Shown: in pieces, positions 39,801 through 54,949 of the stretch
How positions within the stretch are numbered: position 1 is the first letter of the stretch
Layout of the letters: every line of letters begins with the position of its first letter
Assembly: GCA_963669155.1 (NCBI GenBank)
Contig: OZ022576.1
Location: 21,417,508 to 21,481,507 of the forward strand
DNA: 64,000 nucleotides
Origin: Arbacia lixula
Taxonomy: Eukaryota; Echinodermata; Echinoidea; Arbacioida; Arbaciidae
Direction: 5' to 3'
Notes under the pieces: model-generated
Databases searched by the model: none
Told to the model about the DNA's origin: nothing
Seen by the model: only the letters and a program-made list of their open reading frames with translations
Made by a program: the position numbers and the translations under genes

Positions 39801-42800
39801 ACTTCTCCTTCTCAAAGCCTCGATGGATGGACTGAGCGATGGAGGATTCCATGAGGTCCACGTAGCGGATGACCTGGGGTGCAAAGGTGTCCTGCAGCTT
39901 CAGGTGGAACCTTCCACCCTTTAGGGTAGCTGGAGATGGTGCACACAAATGGAACAGAGCATGTTACACTATGTGGGTGTCATATTGTGAAAGCCCCAAT
40001 ACAAACAACTTCACAATTGAAGTCATGGTTTTCTACACCCTTTAACAGATTAAATATAAATCCCTACATCCCAACATGTCCCCATATCCCCGTTTTTTTT
40101 TTTTGTGGAAAAAGTCTGAAGTCAACAGTGCTCTATGTGAAAGTGACACATCAAGGAGTAATATCTTGAGTGCCAGACAAAATTCTACCTTCAAGGGTTG
40201 GTCAGAAGTATACTGTAACCAAAATGAGCCAGAGGCAAAACTGGTTTTTAACCATCCATCCCACAAGAGCACATAGAGAGTGGTGTGTAAGGACACGATT
40301 CTCACTCACTTTCCGATCGAGGGAACTCATTGAGGAGCTGAAAGAGATGGAATGCTGTCCTGTTTGTACTAGATAAAATTTATTGTATCGTATGTTACCA
40401 AGATGCAAGAGCAATACATAGAGGATGGAGATTCTAACTCACTTTCTGATCGGAGGAAGTCATTGAGGAGTTGAAACAGAGGGAATGCTGTCCCACATTT
40501 TTAAACCCTGTTTGTACTAGATAAAAATTTATTGTGTATGTTACCAAGAACAATACAAAGAGGGTGGAGATTCTAACTCACTTTCTGATCGCAGGAAGTC
40601 ATTGAGGAGTTGAAAGAGGGGAAAGCTGTCCCACGTGTCAGGGGGCTGGACATCAAGGCAGGCGTCCATGTCGACCCCAAACAGAGACCAGAAGATCTCT
40701 GCATGCTCCACCAGGAGGTCGCTGAACCATGCAAACGCCTGGTACGGGGGTCAAGGAATCAAAAGACAGTTTAGTGAATGTGATATTGATGGCAGTCTAT
40801 CTGGGTGGCTGATTTTATCAACCAAACACCTTTGTAATCTACAGCATATCATAATGAATATTTCCTTAATCTGATCCCTTTCTTTATAGACCCATTGGAT
40901 TTTATAATGAACTTTGTTTAATTCATTATATAAAGAAATTAGGGTGATATGTGACAATCTTATCCAGTAAAATACATGTTAAAGAATTTGAAATGTTTGA
41001 AATAATCTTTGATGGATTAAATATTTTTTTTTATCAAATAGTAGATCAAAAGATTTGTGTTAATATTTTTTCAAAGTTTTAATTGAATTGAAGATGATCT
41101 CTTCAAAATCTTTGAATGAATAAGTTTATCTTTCAAATTTTGTTCAAGATCGAGGTTTATAAGGGCAAAGCAAATCATGTATTTTTTTTCTTCTTTTTTC
41201 AATCCATATATTTTCTGCTGTCTTAAAAATCTCACTCCAAATCTACAAATCTTAACAAGTTTAAAATCATTATTCCACAAATAATACGTGTTATAACACA
41301 TTAATAAAAAAAACCAACAGATTAATAAACTAAATTTAGTTAATATAAGTCACAACATAGAAACTTTACAAAAACCATAGTACACACATTTACAGGAAGT
41401 AACAGGAGCAGAGGAAGATATAATTATACATATTTTAAACTTTCACATTACTATGCAAATATTAGAAAAAACATAATTTGCATAAGCATGGTACACACTT
41501 GACGGAAAAATGTCTAGCTCGTGTTTTTAGAACTACATCTATAAATCATACATAGATCTAAATATAAAAAAGAGACTCTTGACATTCTTCCACTAAACAG
41601 CTCATAATATGAAACTTACATAAGCTCATTATTATCAATTAACACAAAACAACTTTGAATATGCATCATTCATATTGGTCATAGGGTCTAGAGTGGAGCA
41701 TTTATCTTTGAGAAATGTCTTTTTAAGAAAATTTATTCAAAGACAATAAAAGAAAGTTAAATGTAAGCACAAGAATGCAAAATCCATAATAAATGAATAA
41801 AAGATGCAAAATCCATATCTCTTGGAAAAGTCAAGCAGAAACTTAGTACAAATTCAGGAACATTATTATACTCAATTTCGTCCTTTAAATACCACAGCAC
41901 TACTATATATAATAACAATAGAAGTAATATGTGCTAGTAGAAGTAGCTGTATTTTTCAAAAGAATCAGAGTTGCACTAGCACCAGGGGTATTAAAGCATG
42001 TAGACAGCTCCTGCGAATGGTTGATCTATCATTTCCTACCAAAGCACACATATGTGTCACATAATCTAGATGACCAGAGTACAAAATACTCACAACTACC
42101 TAATCACTTTACCACTGCTCGATAATGTTTCATTGCTTCTTTGTTTATCATACAACTATTTAAGGCAAATGACCCATGAAAGCCAAATTTATCCTTAATC
42201 CATGACATCAGAAGGTTAGTCAAACAAGTCCCTAACGATTTATTTCACAAATGCAACTACTGAATGTTTTCCACACCACAAAACAGAGCATATATTAGAG
42301 AGAAGTGGTATGCATGGAGCGGGTTTTATCTTCAAACTAATAGCAGTGGCAGTATATGACGTAGAAGTAGCATTAGTATTGAAGTGGTGCATTTTATTTA
42401 CACATGTACATAGGATGAGTTCATTTAGAAGTAGTACAAGGGACACTGATTCTTCTCAAGAAGAATGCACTGTTCATTCATTTCCTTTCAAAGGGAACAA
42501 GTTCTTTTTTGCCACTTATGTTCTTACTAAACATGGCCAAAAGATAACATTTTTGCATATGTTGATACATGTATACATCACATTTTCTCAACCTCCTTTA
42601 TATCCAGTGTTCTGTTTCTTTGGAATCATATCAGTTTAATGTGATCAAACTGCATCATGAATCAAAACATACGTTGCAATATAAATCAAGTAATTTTAAT
42701 CTTCCATGTACTTGAGGAAATGACTGTAATGCAGGGAAATAATGTGAAGCATGCATCCTCTCAAGTCTTATATCAGGTGTCTTTTTTATTTCAGAATAAC

Positions 42801-45800
42801 AAAGAGTTTTGTAAGTGGCCTTGCATTTCAGTCCCGTTGGAATAAGAATGAATCAGGACAAGAACCTTCTTTGAACTACTTTCATTTCTTAAACGACAGC
42901 TAGACAAACACAGCTAAGTAAAGATAATTAACCCTTTGTGTGCCAGAGTAATGGCCGGTCTATGGGCTGTATGTGTACTATTTGCACAAGAACGCACCAA
43001 TGGGGCACAAAGAGTTAATTGCTGTTCATCTAATCATAAGAGAAAGGTTGCGAAATAAGGCAAGGAGAAGAAAAATAAAATTTTTAAGTTGACAGCACTG
43101 AGCTATATGGAGCTGAATTTCAGGCAAGCGTCATCTCAATTGTTTTTTGTTTCATAGCAATTATATATCATACATGTAGCAGCCATAAAGGATACATAAA
43201 GATGTTTAATGCATTCTAAGCGCACTAGGGGCATCCTACATGGGGTTCAAAGCAGGCATTATCAAGATGATTCCAGTAGCACTGACATTTTAGACAACTT
43301 CTACATCAATTTCATGACTTATATTTTACATGAAGAAGACGTTTTGACAACTTCTGAGTCAATTTCATAAACACACAATGTACATGGACAAGACTTTTTG
43401 AGTCGCTTCAGAGTCATTTTCATCTCAACATAAATTAGTAAAATGAGGAATCATTCCTAACTCTTACATAATGACCATCCCAAATAGGTTGCAGTCAGAC
43501 AATTTCTGTAAATCACCTGTTCTACATCATGACACCACAGATATGACCTAGCTGTACTATCAATGAAGTATACTGTCCGTGATGGCACACAGCTTTATGA
43601 TATCTAATACAACATTGGTTGAGACTATTTCCACTCTACTTTGTAAAAAACTAAAATGAGGAATATTCTTTGATTGACCATTCTCATGGCTAATGAGATG
43701 CTGCCTTCTGGGTCTTGTGTTGATAACTTGAGAAAAAATAGACAGTGACCCATAAGGAGATAAAAGCTTTTAAAGAGCTTGGCTCACCTAGTGTCAGAAA
43801 GTGTCGGAAATGAAGTCTCAACTATGCTGGAGTTACTCCATTATATCCAAATACTATCCCTTCTTATAAATTTGTAATGCAGTCTGAATTGTGCTTTATA
43901 GTTCTCCACCTATCAAAAACTTCAACAGGATCTTCATTCTGTCAGTTGTTGATCTCCAATGATTACAATGTGATATTGTTCTGTCATGTAGTATCAATCA
44001 GTTTGAAAAGTAGTTGATATCCACATAGCTGATATTGAGTTAGTTGATATCCACATAGACTAGTTGATATCGATATAGCTGAAATATATTTAGTTGATAT
44101 CCATATAGTTGATATCTATATAGCTGAAATATATTTAGTTAAAATCCACATAGCTGATATCCATACAGTTGATATCCACGATCTTGATATCCACTAACTT
44201 GATATCCATACAGTTGATATCCATATAGTTGATATTCACTTACTTAATATTATCTTCACACATGCAACATGCAGAATAACTACTAAATAGCTGCAGTCAT
44301 AAACAAAATTACAATGCATTCATGCAAAAGTTTAGTAAATGAAAAAATTGTAACTAAATTAAATATCATTCAACATATTCCTTGCATCATCTACAGCAAT
44401 GCTTTTATGTCACTATATAACCTAGACAAGGCGCTAATCTATTCAATTTCATACAACTTCACAAAAACCTACAAATAATGGAAATCAGACAAATTAAATG
44501 AATTGGCGAGTTTCTTGATTTTTATAAAGAGAAAGGTCTGCACCTTTCTTAATTAATGACCCCTCACAAAAATCAAGTACTAAGTAAAGTAATATCAGAA
44601 CCCTACTCCTTTTTATTTATGTTGAGCATAAAGCCTATCATACTGTTGATACCATAAAAACTGACTGCAGAAAATGAATTAAGCAGAAGAGAGACACAAG
44701 CTAGTTCACAAAGTGATTAGTATGATGAAGGGGTTACATAATGAACCATCATGAAATGGTAATGGTGATGTGGTTAGGGCTAGCAAAAAGCTCTAACAGG
44801 CAGCGTCTGCATGCAATGCACAATCACAAGAATAACAGCCAAACCGAGAAGATAAAAAAAAATATTTCGGTTCGCAAGATTTGTTTACAGCGTAAGGGAA
44901 AAAGAGAATTCTTGGATATAATGAGAGATTAATAATAAGCTCTGGTACTTTCAAATTCTGGGGAAGGGGGTGAAAAAGAGACTAAAGCGAAGGATTGAGA
45001 AGGGAGAGCTAGGTTAACTAGACTCTAGTTTGGTATAAATACAGAAGTGGTTATATGGTAAGTATAGCAATGCACATCTAATCACTGGAATAGTATAAGG
45101 AAATAAGAAAACAAAAAAAATGGAATGAACAATATTGTACCTTAGATTCTTTGGGTTTGTCACGCTGCAATTTTGTCATGACATGATTGTGAGATGATTT
45201 TTTTTTTCAATTCAGATGGCAAAAGTGGAAAAAAATGGGGAAAAAATGAGAGATGCAAATGGAATGTCATAATGCAGAACATGGGTGAAAATAAGCTTGA
45301 AATATGACGATGACTGATGGGGTGAGGGGAAGGGGGTACACCGACTGAAGGAATGTGGTGGAGTGGGGTGGGGTGGTGGGAGAAATGATGATGGTGGAAT
45401 GGGAGGGTGGGTGGAGAGGAAACAGGGTACAACTTTGACACTAACTATATCTTCAAAGCAACAAATATCATTCACCTATATACTTCCAACTCACATGAAA
45501 AAATAGAGTTTATATGCACAAATAAACATTAGCAAATATTAATGAATTTTCCTGTATGCAGATAATTTGATAGGGATTCACCACGAATTACTCAAAATAA
45601 TTTCAGTGCAAATATTGATTCATATTTCAGCTTGATACCAGATCACAATCCTTTACATCATATTTGAAAGATTTCTTAAAAGTTAAAATTACAAATTGCT
45701 CACATTCATAAGCTAGAAATCTACACCAGAAAGTACAAAAAGTAATGAGATATAGAATGATAGAAAAAATGTACTTGTATATCAGCAAAAATAATAACAC

Positions 45801-48800
45801 ATTTTGAGCAAGTGACTAACAAAGAGGATATGCTACTCTTCTCTACCAATGAAATGCACTACATACACCAAAAAAAATAAAAAACAAGAATGGATTGACA
45901 ATTAAGAGAAATAATCCTCCACTTCCTCGAAATTTGTTAAAGCAATGGGCAATTTCCAATCTATGTCAATTGATGTTTAATCATTATCATATATCCTACA
46001 CTCTGTGCTACAGAAGCATGAAATAAAATGGACATTGAATATGAAGAATCACTTCTTGCAACCGCAGCCATCATTACTGTAATTAAGTGGTGTGTAGGGT
46101 GGGGGTGGTAAGGGGGAAAGGAGGGGGTGGGGTGTCATAAGGGCAAGCACACAGTTGGACTGGGGTGGGGTGCGTGGTCCACGAGTGCATTGGTGGAACA
46201 CCTGGATCCAACAAACTACACCCTCAAGCCAACATCGCTATGGTAACACAACACACACTCAAGACTACCAGCCTCTAGACACTGCAAGAGCAGCCTGCAA
46301 GGATGGGTAGGGAAGCACACACAATTTCGTGCAAAATTAGTGAGTACTCACACCTCCATATTACTTTTTAATATCATCCATACTTTACACTTTCCATAAT
46401 TTTAGACGTCATGCGAATTTAGCATTTTCTCTCAGAATTATGTCATTTAACTTTATGGAAATCTGCAAATCAAGAATAGCAAAGTTATGTTCAGTATGTG
46501 CAATGAGGTAGTAATCTGTAAGCTATGTGCTACAGCCCATCTGTTGAATATTGACAGTGTGATAAGCAAATATGAGAGCCATATTCATATCCAAGATCCC
46601 ACTTGAATATCTGTTATTCATTTTAGGTGGGACAGAATTATTTAGTTTGCTTGAATAAGGGCTTCTCTAAAGTTTGCTCAGATTCCTCTAACTTTAGTTT
46701 ACCATTGTCATTTTTTCCCCCAAATAGCACAACAAAATTTCTCTTTCAAAATGATTAAACATACATAAGGTGAATAAATTTAAAAACCCTTGATTGGAAA
46801 AATAGAACATACTCAGCTGTTTATCAAACTCTGCTAGTCATCTTTTGGTTTATCAGGAAAGCAATGCTTAAATTTACAGATGAAAAACAACTTTGCTGTA
46901 TGTCTTTTCTAATTAAAATACTGCCTGCAATACTGTTGCATGGAAACAATTATTCTCTGTATCAAGGGAGTATAACTCTGTCAGTCAAACAAGGCCTGCA
47001 ACATGTTGGTAATGTGAGACTGGTAACATACCTCAGCATGGTGCTCCTCATTCTGCTGCAGCACATCAATACAGAGCTCAGCCAGATGTATGACTTCCTC
47101 CAGTCTTCTCTCTGCTGATAGGTCCTCGCAGCTCAGGATTTCTGTTTGGTACAACCAACAACATCATATGAACAGTTAAGATAAATAAATATTGATTTCT
47201 CCCTTCCATTCTGCCTTTGTAGTTCTTTTTCTTGATATTCCTCCCCTATCTTCCTTTAGTCTTCTTCTATGTAATTGTTTTATTATTCAGTCCTGTTTCA
47301 AGTTACGTTAACTAATTTAAAAAACACCACAGCAAGTTCTGTGCCACATATTACATACAGAATGTCTGTATAAAAAGTAAAAATGTGGCAACAGAGTGAA
47401 CAAAAGAGTGCAAATAATTGTTAAATGGCTCCAACCTATTTGTTGCTACCTTTAACCAGGGGACCTACTGTACATTATACCAAATGAAACATCAACATTT
47501 GGTCAAACCTGTGTTTCAAATCCAAATTGTCCAGAAAGATTACCTGCGAATCGAATAAAGATCGTAATTTCTGACTCGCCAGTGGGCATTTTCCTTGCAA
47601 TGTAACCATGGTTACAGATGAAGCCATCTGCCCAAAAAGATGCATAGTCTAACTCCACTATGCAAGATATGAGTTGCCTGAGTTTAAAGGTCCCCAGTAA
47701 TCAAAATGTATGTTGACGTCTGTTGATGCAACTTAATATGTATTTAACAAAATCACTAACTGTTCAATGGAATTATGTGTCCGATATTTTAAAATAATTT
47801 TTTCTATATTTCTCTCAGCACTGATTAGCCCCGCCTCCAAAAATTTCCTCCAACTCAAGATTCTTGTTGTGACGTCATCAAAGTTAAAAATTAGCAGGAT
47901 AATAGACAGAATTATGCACAAATTACATATTGCAATGACTACCCCCACCTGCCCACAAAAGCATCACATGTCTTCACACAATACAACCTAACAACCTTTC
48001 ATGTGGGAATAATCGTTTCCTTATGTCAGAAATGTGCTAGCTATGCCAAGGGGGAAAATACATTGTATAAACATGCGATGACATTATAAACACTTGCAGG
48101 TAGTCATTGCAATGTTTAGTTTGTGCACAAATTATGTCTATTATCTTGCTAATTTATACCTGTGATGATGTCACAACAAGAATCTTGAGTTGGAGGATAT
48201 TTTTCGAGGCGGGGCTTATCAGTGCTGAGAAAAAATATAGAAAAATTATTTTAAAATAAAGGACACATATTTCCATTAAGCCGTTACTGATTTTGTGATA
48301 TGCATATGAAGTTGAAGCAACATAACTCAACATGCATTTTGATTGCAGGGACCCTTTAAGCAGGAGCTTGTGGGACACTGATATCGGGGTACAGACTGAT
48401 TTCTTTGCACTCTCCCGACCTCAATCAACTTTCTCTTCAATACCAAGCTTCATTGCTTTGCAACTAGGGCTATATATCAGTTTCTTTTGATGGAACATGG
48501 ACTAATGCCCTTTAGGTGTAACAGAATGCTTATACAACAGAGCTTGATTAGCTTGTTGCACACTATACACCAATATTCATCACAAATGTGACAGGATAAC
48601 AAAGAATAGCTCCCAGCTACTGCTGGACATATTCAACAGCAAATAATCATAAAACTACTAAACTACAAAAAGCAAAAACATATATGATTCCTATGGCAGG
48701 ACAGTTGTTGTTTGTAAATATTGGAACATTGAGAATCAATAATAAGTCACTACCGGTAAAGGCAGTATCCAAAGTCTGCCATGCCCTACAGCCAACAAGC

Positions 48801-50964
48801 GCATAACAGTAATACAGTACTCATGTTGCATCTACACACACACAATGGGGTAAATGCTGCCTTAATCATCTTCTGCACTGTAAACATGATAGCCACAGCT
48901 AGTAACCCTTTGCATTCAGGACAAACTGCTATTCTACAGGCTTTGTGTGTATTAATTGTGAAACAATCCACACATGTCACGCTAAGGGTTAATACCAACA
49001 GGATGAATTCCCTTTGGGAACAGAGGGAGAAGAAGCCCTATGACTTAAACTTCTCTTAACAGTTGCAGAAATTAGGCTTCAAATCAATGAAATAAAATAT
49101 AAACTTTCTAAAAACTATACATTAACAATAGATAGCTTTACTATTTTAATCACATTTGTAAGCACTTTTGCTACATTATTGACATTAGAGAGAGACAGAC
49201 TGACATTAAATAATGGACAAATATTAAACAATAGATGCCAAAAACAAAATAAATAACTAAAAAGGAAAAACATCTTCATTGAATTTGTTATATTTTTTTT
49301 TATATAAATGAATTCAACTGAATCAAAATGAAAATATTTGATCTTGCCCAAAAAGGCAATATCAAAGAACTCTTAATTAATAAAAACAGTATAGTTATCT
49401 AAGGTGAACAATCAACATGTTATCATAAAAACTTTTTGCAAATCTCAGTGCATTGCACAAGGGTGAGGTCATTCATACAGGTGCATAACAAGCAACATAT
49501 CCAACAAAACAACCCTATAAATGCAACTAATAAAGTATCAAATAAGCATTTTAATTTAAACCTAACAGGTTACTTCCTACAAAACTATATGGTGTAACCA
49601 CATTATGATTACACAGGTTTCTGGTTCTAAGCAACATCCTTCAAGCAAGAAATTCATTGATATCCAGCGAGAGTCACTGCAATGATGACTGTTTGCTCTA
49701 TTCACACAATCAAGAACTACTTGTCATACTCATATGATGTCACGCATTGAGTAATCTGTTGGCCTAAAGCGTGATATAAGCCTATAAATTATTGCTGAGT
49801 GAGGTTGTATATTATTGTTAGATAGCTCTCCACTAATATCTGTTTAAAAACTATTTCACAACAATTCTTAACAATTCAATTACTCATTTTGATTAATCGA
49901 CTGTTCTAAATTGAAATTATCTATAAATTTAAGTCTGATTTAAGTAATTAAGAAAAGAATACTTTCAGTGCAGTACGGAGCAATCTACATGTTGTATTTT
50001 ATGGGGATAAATAAGCAAAGTTGAAAATTTGAAAGTTTTTCTATATTTGCTACACTGAGAAGCACTATAAGATATTCCAAAATCTCAAAGGAATTTGATA
50101 TCACAACAGTAAAAATAAAATTGTGCCTTAGGCTGCATATAAATGCATTTTGTAAAACAAACACTAAACACAACACAGCACAGCTTATCACATAAATAAG
50201 GAAAGTAAGATTCAAGTAGGAAAAATATTTAGATTTAGAATTATTATGAGCAGAACAACTGCACAAAGCAACACATTCAACAAAAACCAGGATTACTTAA
50301 AGAAAGCTCACACATACTTCTGTTGCTTCATTACACATGCATCAGACACAAAATTCACGATGCCAGACATTCTACGGAGACAAACAAGAAAGACGAAAAA
50401 ACAACCAGGCACAAGCTGTCTGCCCAGTGATCACCTTTGACTGGTCTTTCCTGACCATCGGCTGAGAGATGTTAGGAAAGAAAGGTTTTACATGATGAGG
50501 CGTCATGACAACAATGACAACAATCTCTTAGGATACCATATTAAACACAATGAAAAATAGGTGTAGATCATTCAGTCTCAAAATGCAAGGTAATAACATA
50601 AGGCTGGTGTAAAGATGAATATCATGAAGTATTAGAAAAAGATCTTTCCTTTAAACATATATTTGTAACAATATTTTCATTTATATGCAGTAGTGGATTG
50701 GCTCATTCAAAATGAAGATGATAAATATGTATTGCAACATGTTTCAGACTATATATATGCATATGAGTTTAACATCAGGTGTCAAATTTAAAAGCATCAA
50801 TAATTCAGCTAAATAATCGTAAGAGAAAAGTAACAAGTCAGAAAAACATCAACATGCTTGATGACTTCTGATGCATTCAATTCAATTATATAACATCTTA
50901 AACCTAGACTGACATCAGTAAATTCATACCGTATCAGCTGTATAACTATTCTGTATTTACATTG

Positions 50965-51014
<50 letters not shown>

Positions 51015-52199
51015 TAATGCAGTTATATTCCCTTTACAACATCAGTAGCCTCTAACCTTAAGTCATTTACTTTACATTCAAGTATTGAATAGCAATACAG
51101 AACATTTTATATTCTTAAAGACAGCCCGTCCCTTTTTCAGATCACCACAAACCATCGAAACATTGGCAAAACATATAGAGAAGTCTTAGCAAGCTGTATA
51201 TTCATAATTTGAAACTGATGCATAGTGTAAAATTAAAATAATGCACATAAACAACGTCTGATCAGTAGTCTTCACCTCAGGCTCTTAGCAGTTGGTGTTG
51301 AAATATCTGCTTTACTGATTAATCTGTTTATTAAATTATAAAACGCATGATGAAAAAAAATTGTTCTATAGAAGGAATCATCTCCAATGTTTGGTAATTA
51401 CTCATAAAATTAGGATTTCACACTTGCATAGTAACCACATAGATACTGTAACAAAGACTAATACTTTTTGCGTAGTACGAAAAAAGTCGGTTTGAAATTC
51501 AATGGCTGAAATTTTTACATATATACAGAAAGCTTCAACATGCTACATTCTTAGAAATGGTCTTGAATCACACTTTCTTTAATTTATGATCGTGATAGAC
51601 GATTTCAAATTTTTAGCTTGCAAAAGGGACGGACTATTTTAAGGGTACAAAAGATGATCCATACACCTCACTTCTGTGTGAGAATGGATCAAAATTTGCA
51701 CCAAATGTATTTTTTTTGTGAGTGAAACTATGACAACAGTAGGAAGATGTCATGCATCCCTTAATTATAACAGTTTCCTCCACATTTACTTCTGCTTTAT
51801 TAAAAACACACACATTCTGTTGATATTCATTTCATTAGTTTTTTTTCATAGAAAAATAAAAAACTGTTCAGCCTGCCTTACATCCTTCGAACATATCACA
51901 AGAAGTTATTTAGAGGTTTCATGCTAGTTTGTGAATCATGAGTACTGCATGTACATGTGCATATAAACATAGAGCGTACTTTGACCTTAAAACCTGATTT
52001 GTTCTTGAGGATAATGAGCTAAGGAGGTTGCTACCTTCAATCTTGGTGTTTGCAGACACTCTCTCGTAATTGACTAGAGCAGCGGCCTCCAGACAGTTCT
52101 TGATTGTGGCACGGACTTCCTCCTGAGGCACAGGGGTCACGATGTCCTTCATCAACACCTGGGGGAAGGAGAGGGAAGGGAGGGTGAGAGAGGGGGGTA

Positions 52200-52292
<93 letters not shown>

Positions 52293-54827
52293 GAAAAAGA
52301 GAATGGGGCAAGACAGTGAGAGAGGGGAAATGAGATGGAGATGGAGAGGGGGATGGGAGGAGGAGCGAAGGGAGAGAGAAGGAGGGAGATAATGTAAGAG
52401 AGCAAGGGACATGAGGGAGGAGGGTAGGGGAGATGGATAGATAGAGAGAAAGGGGTAAAGGGACACAGAGTGACAGATAAGAGCGCAAGAGAGAGAAAAA
52501 GAGAGACACCAAAGACAGATAAACACAGGGAAAGATTCATACAAATATAAAGGAAGTTAAACAGAGAGAAATAGAGAGGAGGGTACAGAGACTCATCGAA
52601 AAACAGAAAAGAGAGAGAGAGAAAGTGAGAAAGCACAAAAACATGAGAGAAATACACAAACATGTATCACGTTCAATATCACACAAACATTTAATAATAG
52701 AAGCCATGTCATGTTTTCTTAGAATCTCAGAGACTTAGCCAGAAGCTGCAAAGGACAGGACAAAACACTTTATCTTCTAGAAAGTTAACATATCTCAATG
52801 TACATACCCTCTCCAGGAGTGAGAGTGTAGCCTTCAGAGCTCCTTCTGGCCTGCCAAATGGAAAACAGTATCTGGAGAAAACAAGCAAGGAGATACACTA
52901 ACAGAATGACTGCATGTGCCATGAGAATCATGTTTAATATTACATAATGAATTATGTTGACAGCACTTACAGTGTGCATGTAGGGCCGGGGGGGGGGGGG
53001 GGGGGGGGAGGAGGGAACACAATAGATTGTACATCTTCAAATCATAGCATGCACTGGGATAGGAAGAAGGGCATGATGGTAATGAATTTCAAAACATTGT
53101 TCAGTTTAAGATAACAGGAGAAATTTGCTTCGTGATCTTGTCTATAAATATAATAACGACATCAATCAATTTCACATTCTACATGATTCTTACTGATAAT
53201 TCATGGAAGAGCACAATGTATAAATATCTTATGGTACTATAGTTTCTTCTTGTGCTGAAGGAATGGATTCTACAGTGTTGCCTAAAATGTCTATGCTGAA
53301 CAAGGAAACACACAATGCATCGATCAGGTGAGGCCAACACATAATTTCAGGCTGCATGCTTCTTAGACAGGCAATGGAAAGGAAAGCCTGGGATTTCATG
53401 GTCGCCAACGTCACAAGATATGGCACTTGAGAGAGAGAGATGCTAATTAAATAACAATTGCTTGTGCTAGCATATCATACAGATTGAAGCAGAAGGCTAG
53501 CACAAGCAATTGGTACTTTAACTGAAGAAATTCAAGAATAGGAATGGGTGACTGCCATTGTCAATCCTCTCCATACCTGAACTCTGTGATCTGATGTTCC
53601 AGAAGAATCCGCAGTCTCTCCTTGATCTCCTCAAACTTATCCCTCTCATCAATCGTGACTGTGCCAATGCCATCAGGCCTGTGAAGGTAACATCATCATA
53701 AAACATACAAGAAAATGAATAACTGACAAGGTACACTACAATGTTAAGAGCTAACTAAGCTAGAGGCAAACAAGGAAGATGTACACATGGAGATTATCCT
53801 CCTCCCTACAGCCAACTTGGGGGGGGGGGAGGGGGGAGGGAATCACACATACTTATGTGGTGTTATCATTATTTGATTTGTCTCTCTCACAGACCTGCTA
53901 TCTTACATTACTTGTACCCTGTATCTTACAGATTGATTCACAATTGATCACATCTTTGCTATCACAGATGGCAGTGGCAATCTTTTGAACATTGGTATTT
54001 AGTGTACTATTCAATATTTATTTCTGCAATCAGTTGTAAGTTCCGATCGATCAAAACAAGTTATCCTCAAATCCCACGGCAAGTTCCAATCGAAATCTTT
54101 GTGATACTGATTTATGCTGGCAAGTAACCATAACGCTGATAGAGTAATATACCTTTCATATGCTCGCTTGTATCCATTTGGTAAAATTTCACAAAAAGGG
54201 TTGAAATTCAATCTACATTTAAGTCGCTAAATTTAATCCATTGGTTATGGTTGTGTCATTTTGAAGTATTCCATTCCACATTAATTTTTTTTAATTTTAA
54301 TGATTTAATAGAAATAAATTTCACTATACAAAAACTTTCGCCATGTCAATCCTGAAACAGACCACCGGTAAATGGTAAAAGGTAATTTTGTATATGGCAT
54401 CCAATGGTTGCACCTGTTGCCGTGGACATGGGAGGCGCAGAAAGCAAAGCTGTAGTGGATGAGGGTTGGGTCAATCTTGGTGTTCTTCTCCGCTCGGTCC
54501 AGCAGGTTGTTGAGATAGCACAGGTGCCTGTGGCAGCCTCGCACCCCGTACCTCGCACAGTACTCATCCAGCACAAAGATCTGGCCTGGGCTGAACCAAC
54601 CCTGGGGTGTGGTATAGGGATAAGGAGACAAAGTATGGAACAACACTGAATTAATCACAGGGATAATGTACTTTATCTCTTTGCTTCTGCTTTGCTTGTT
54701 ATCCTCTATCCATTTATTGCTCTATTTATGTCTCTATCTCAGTAACTTTCCAGACGTGAAAAGGGCTGATAATTGCTTGTGTTCTAAAGTGAGTTTTAGC
54801 TGTAGCGCATCTTTCTCTCTCTCTCCC

Positions 54828-54870
<43 letters not shown>

Positions 54871-54875
54871 TCTCC

Positions 54876-54949
<74 letters not shown>

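Larger units (their letters stand above)
40739..47031 (-). other. CADPS intron between exons j and k
   Basis: This 6.3-kb AT-rich intron contains no recognised exon. It carries the hairpin element at 42928-43018, a three-unit tandem repeat near 43268-43440 and the 'gttgatatccacatag' array at 44005-44245. Confidence 0.65.

Noticed and set aside
40443-40497. Second full CADPS exon k
   Set aside because: Only the 3' end is copied; an extra base breaks the upstream frame and no acceptor precedes it.
52037-52663. Ser/Leu-rich 208-residue frame
   Set aside because: It is a CT microsatellite overlapping the real CADPS exon at 52035-52158 in another frame.
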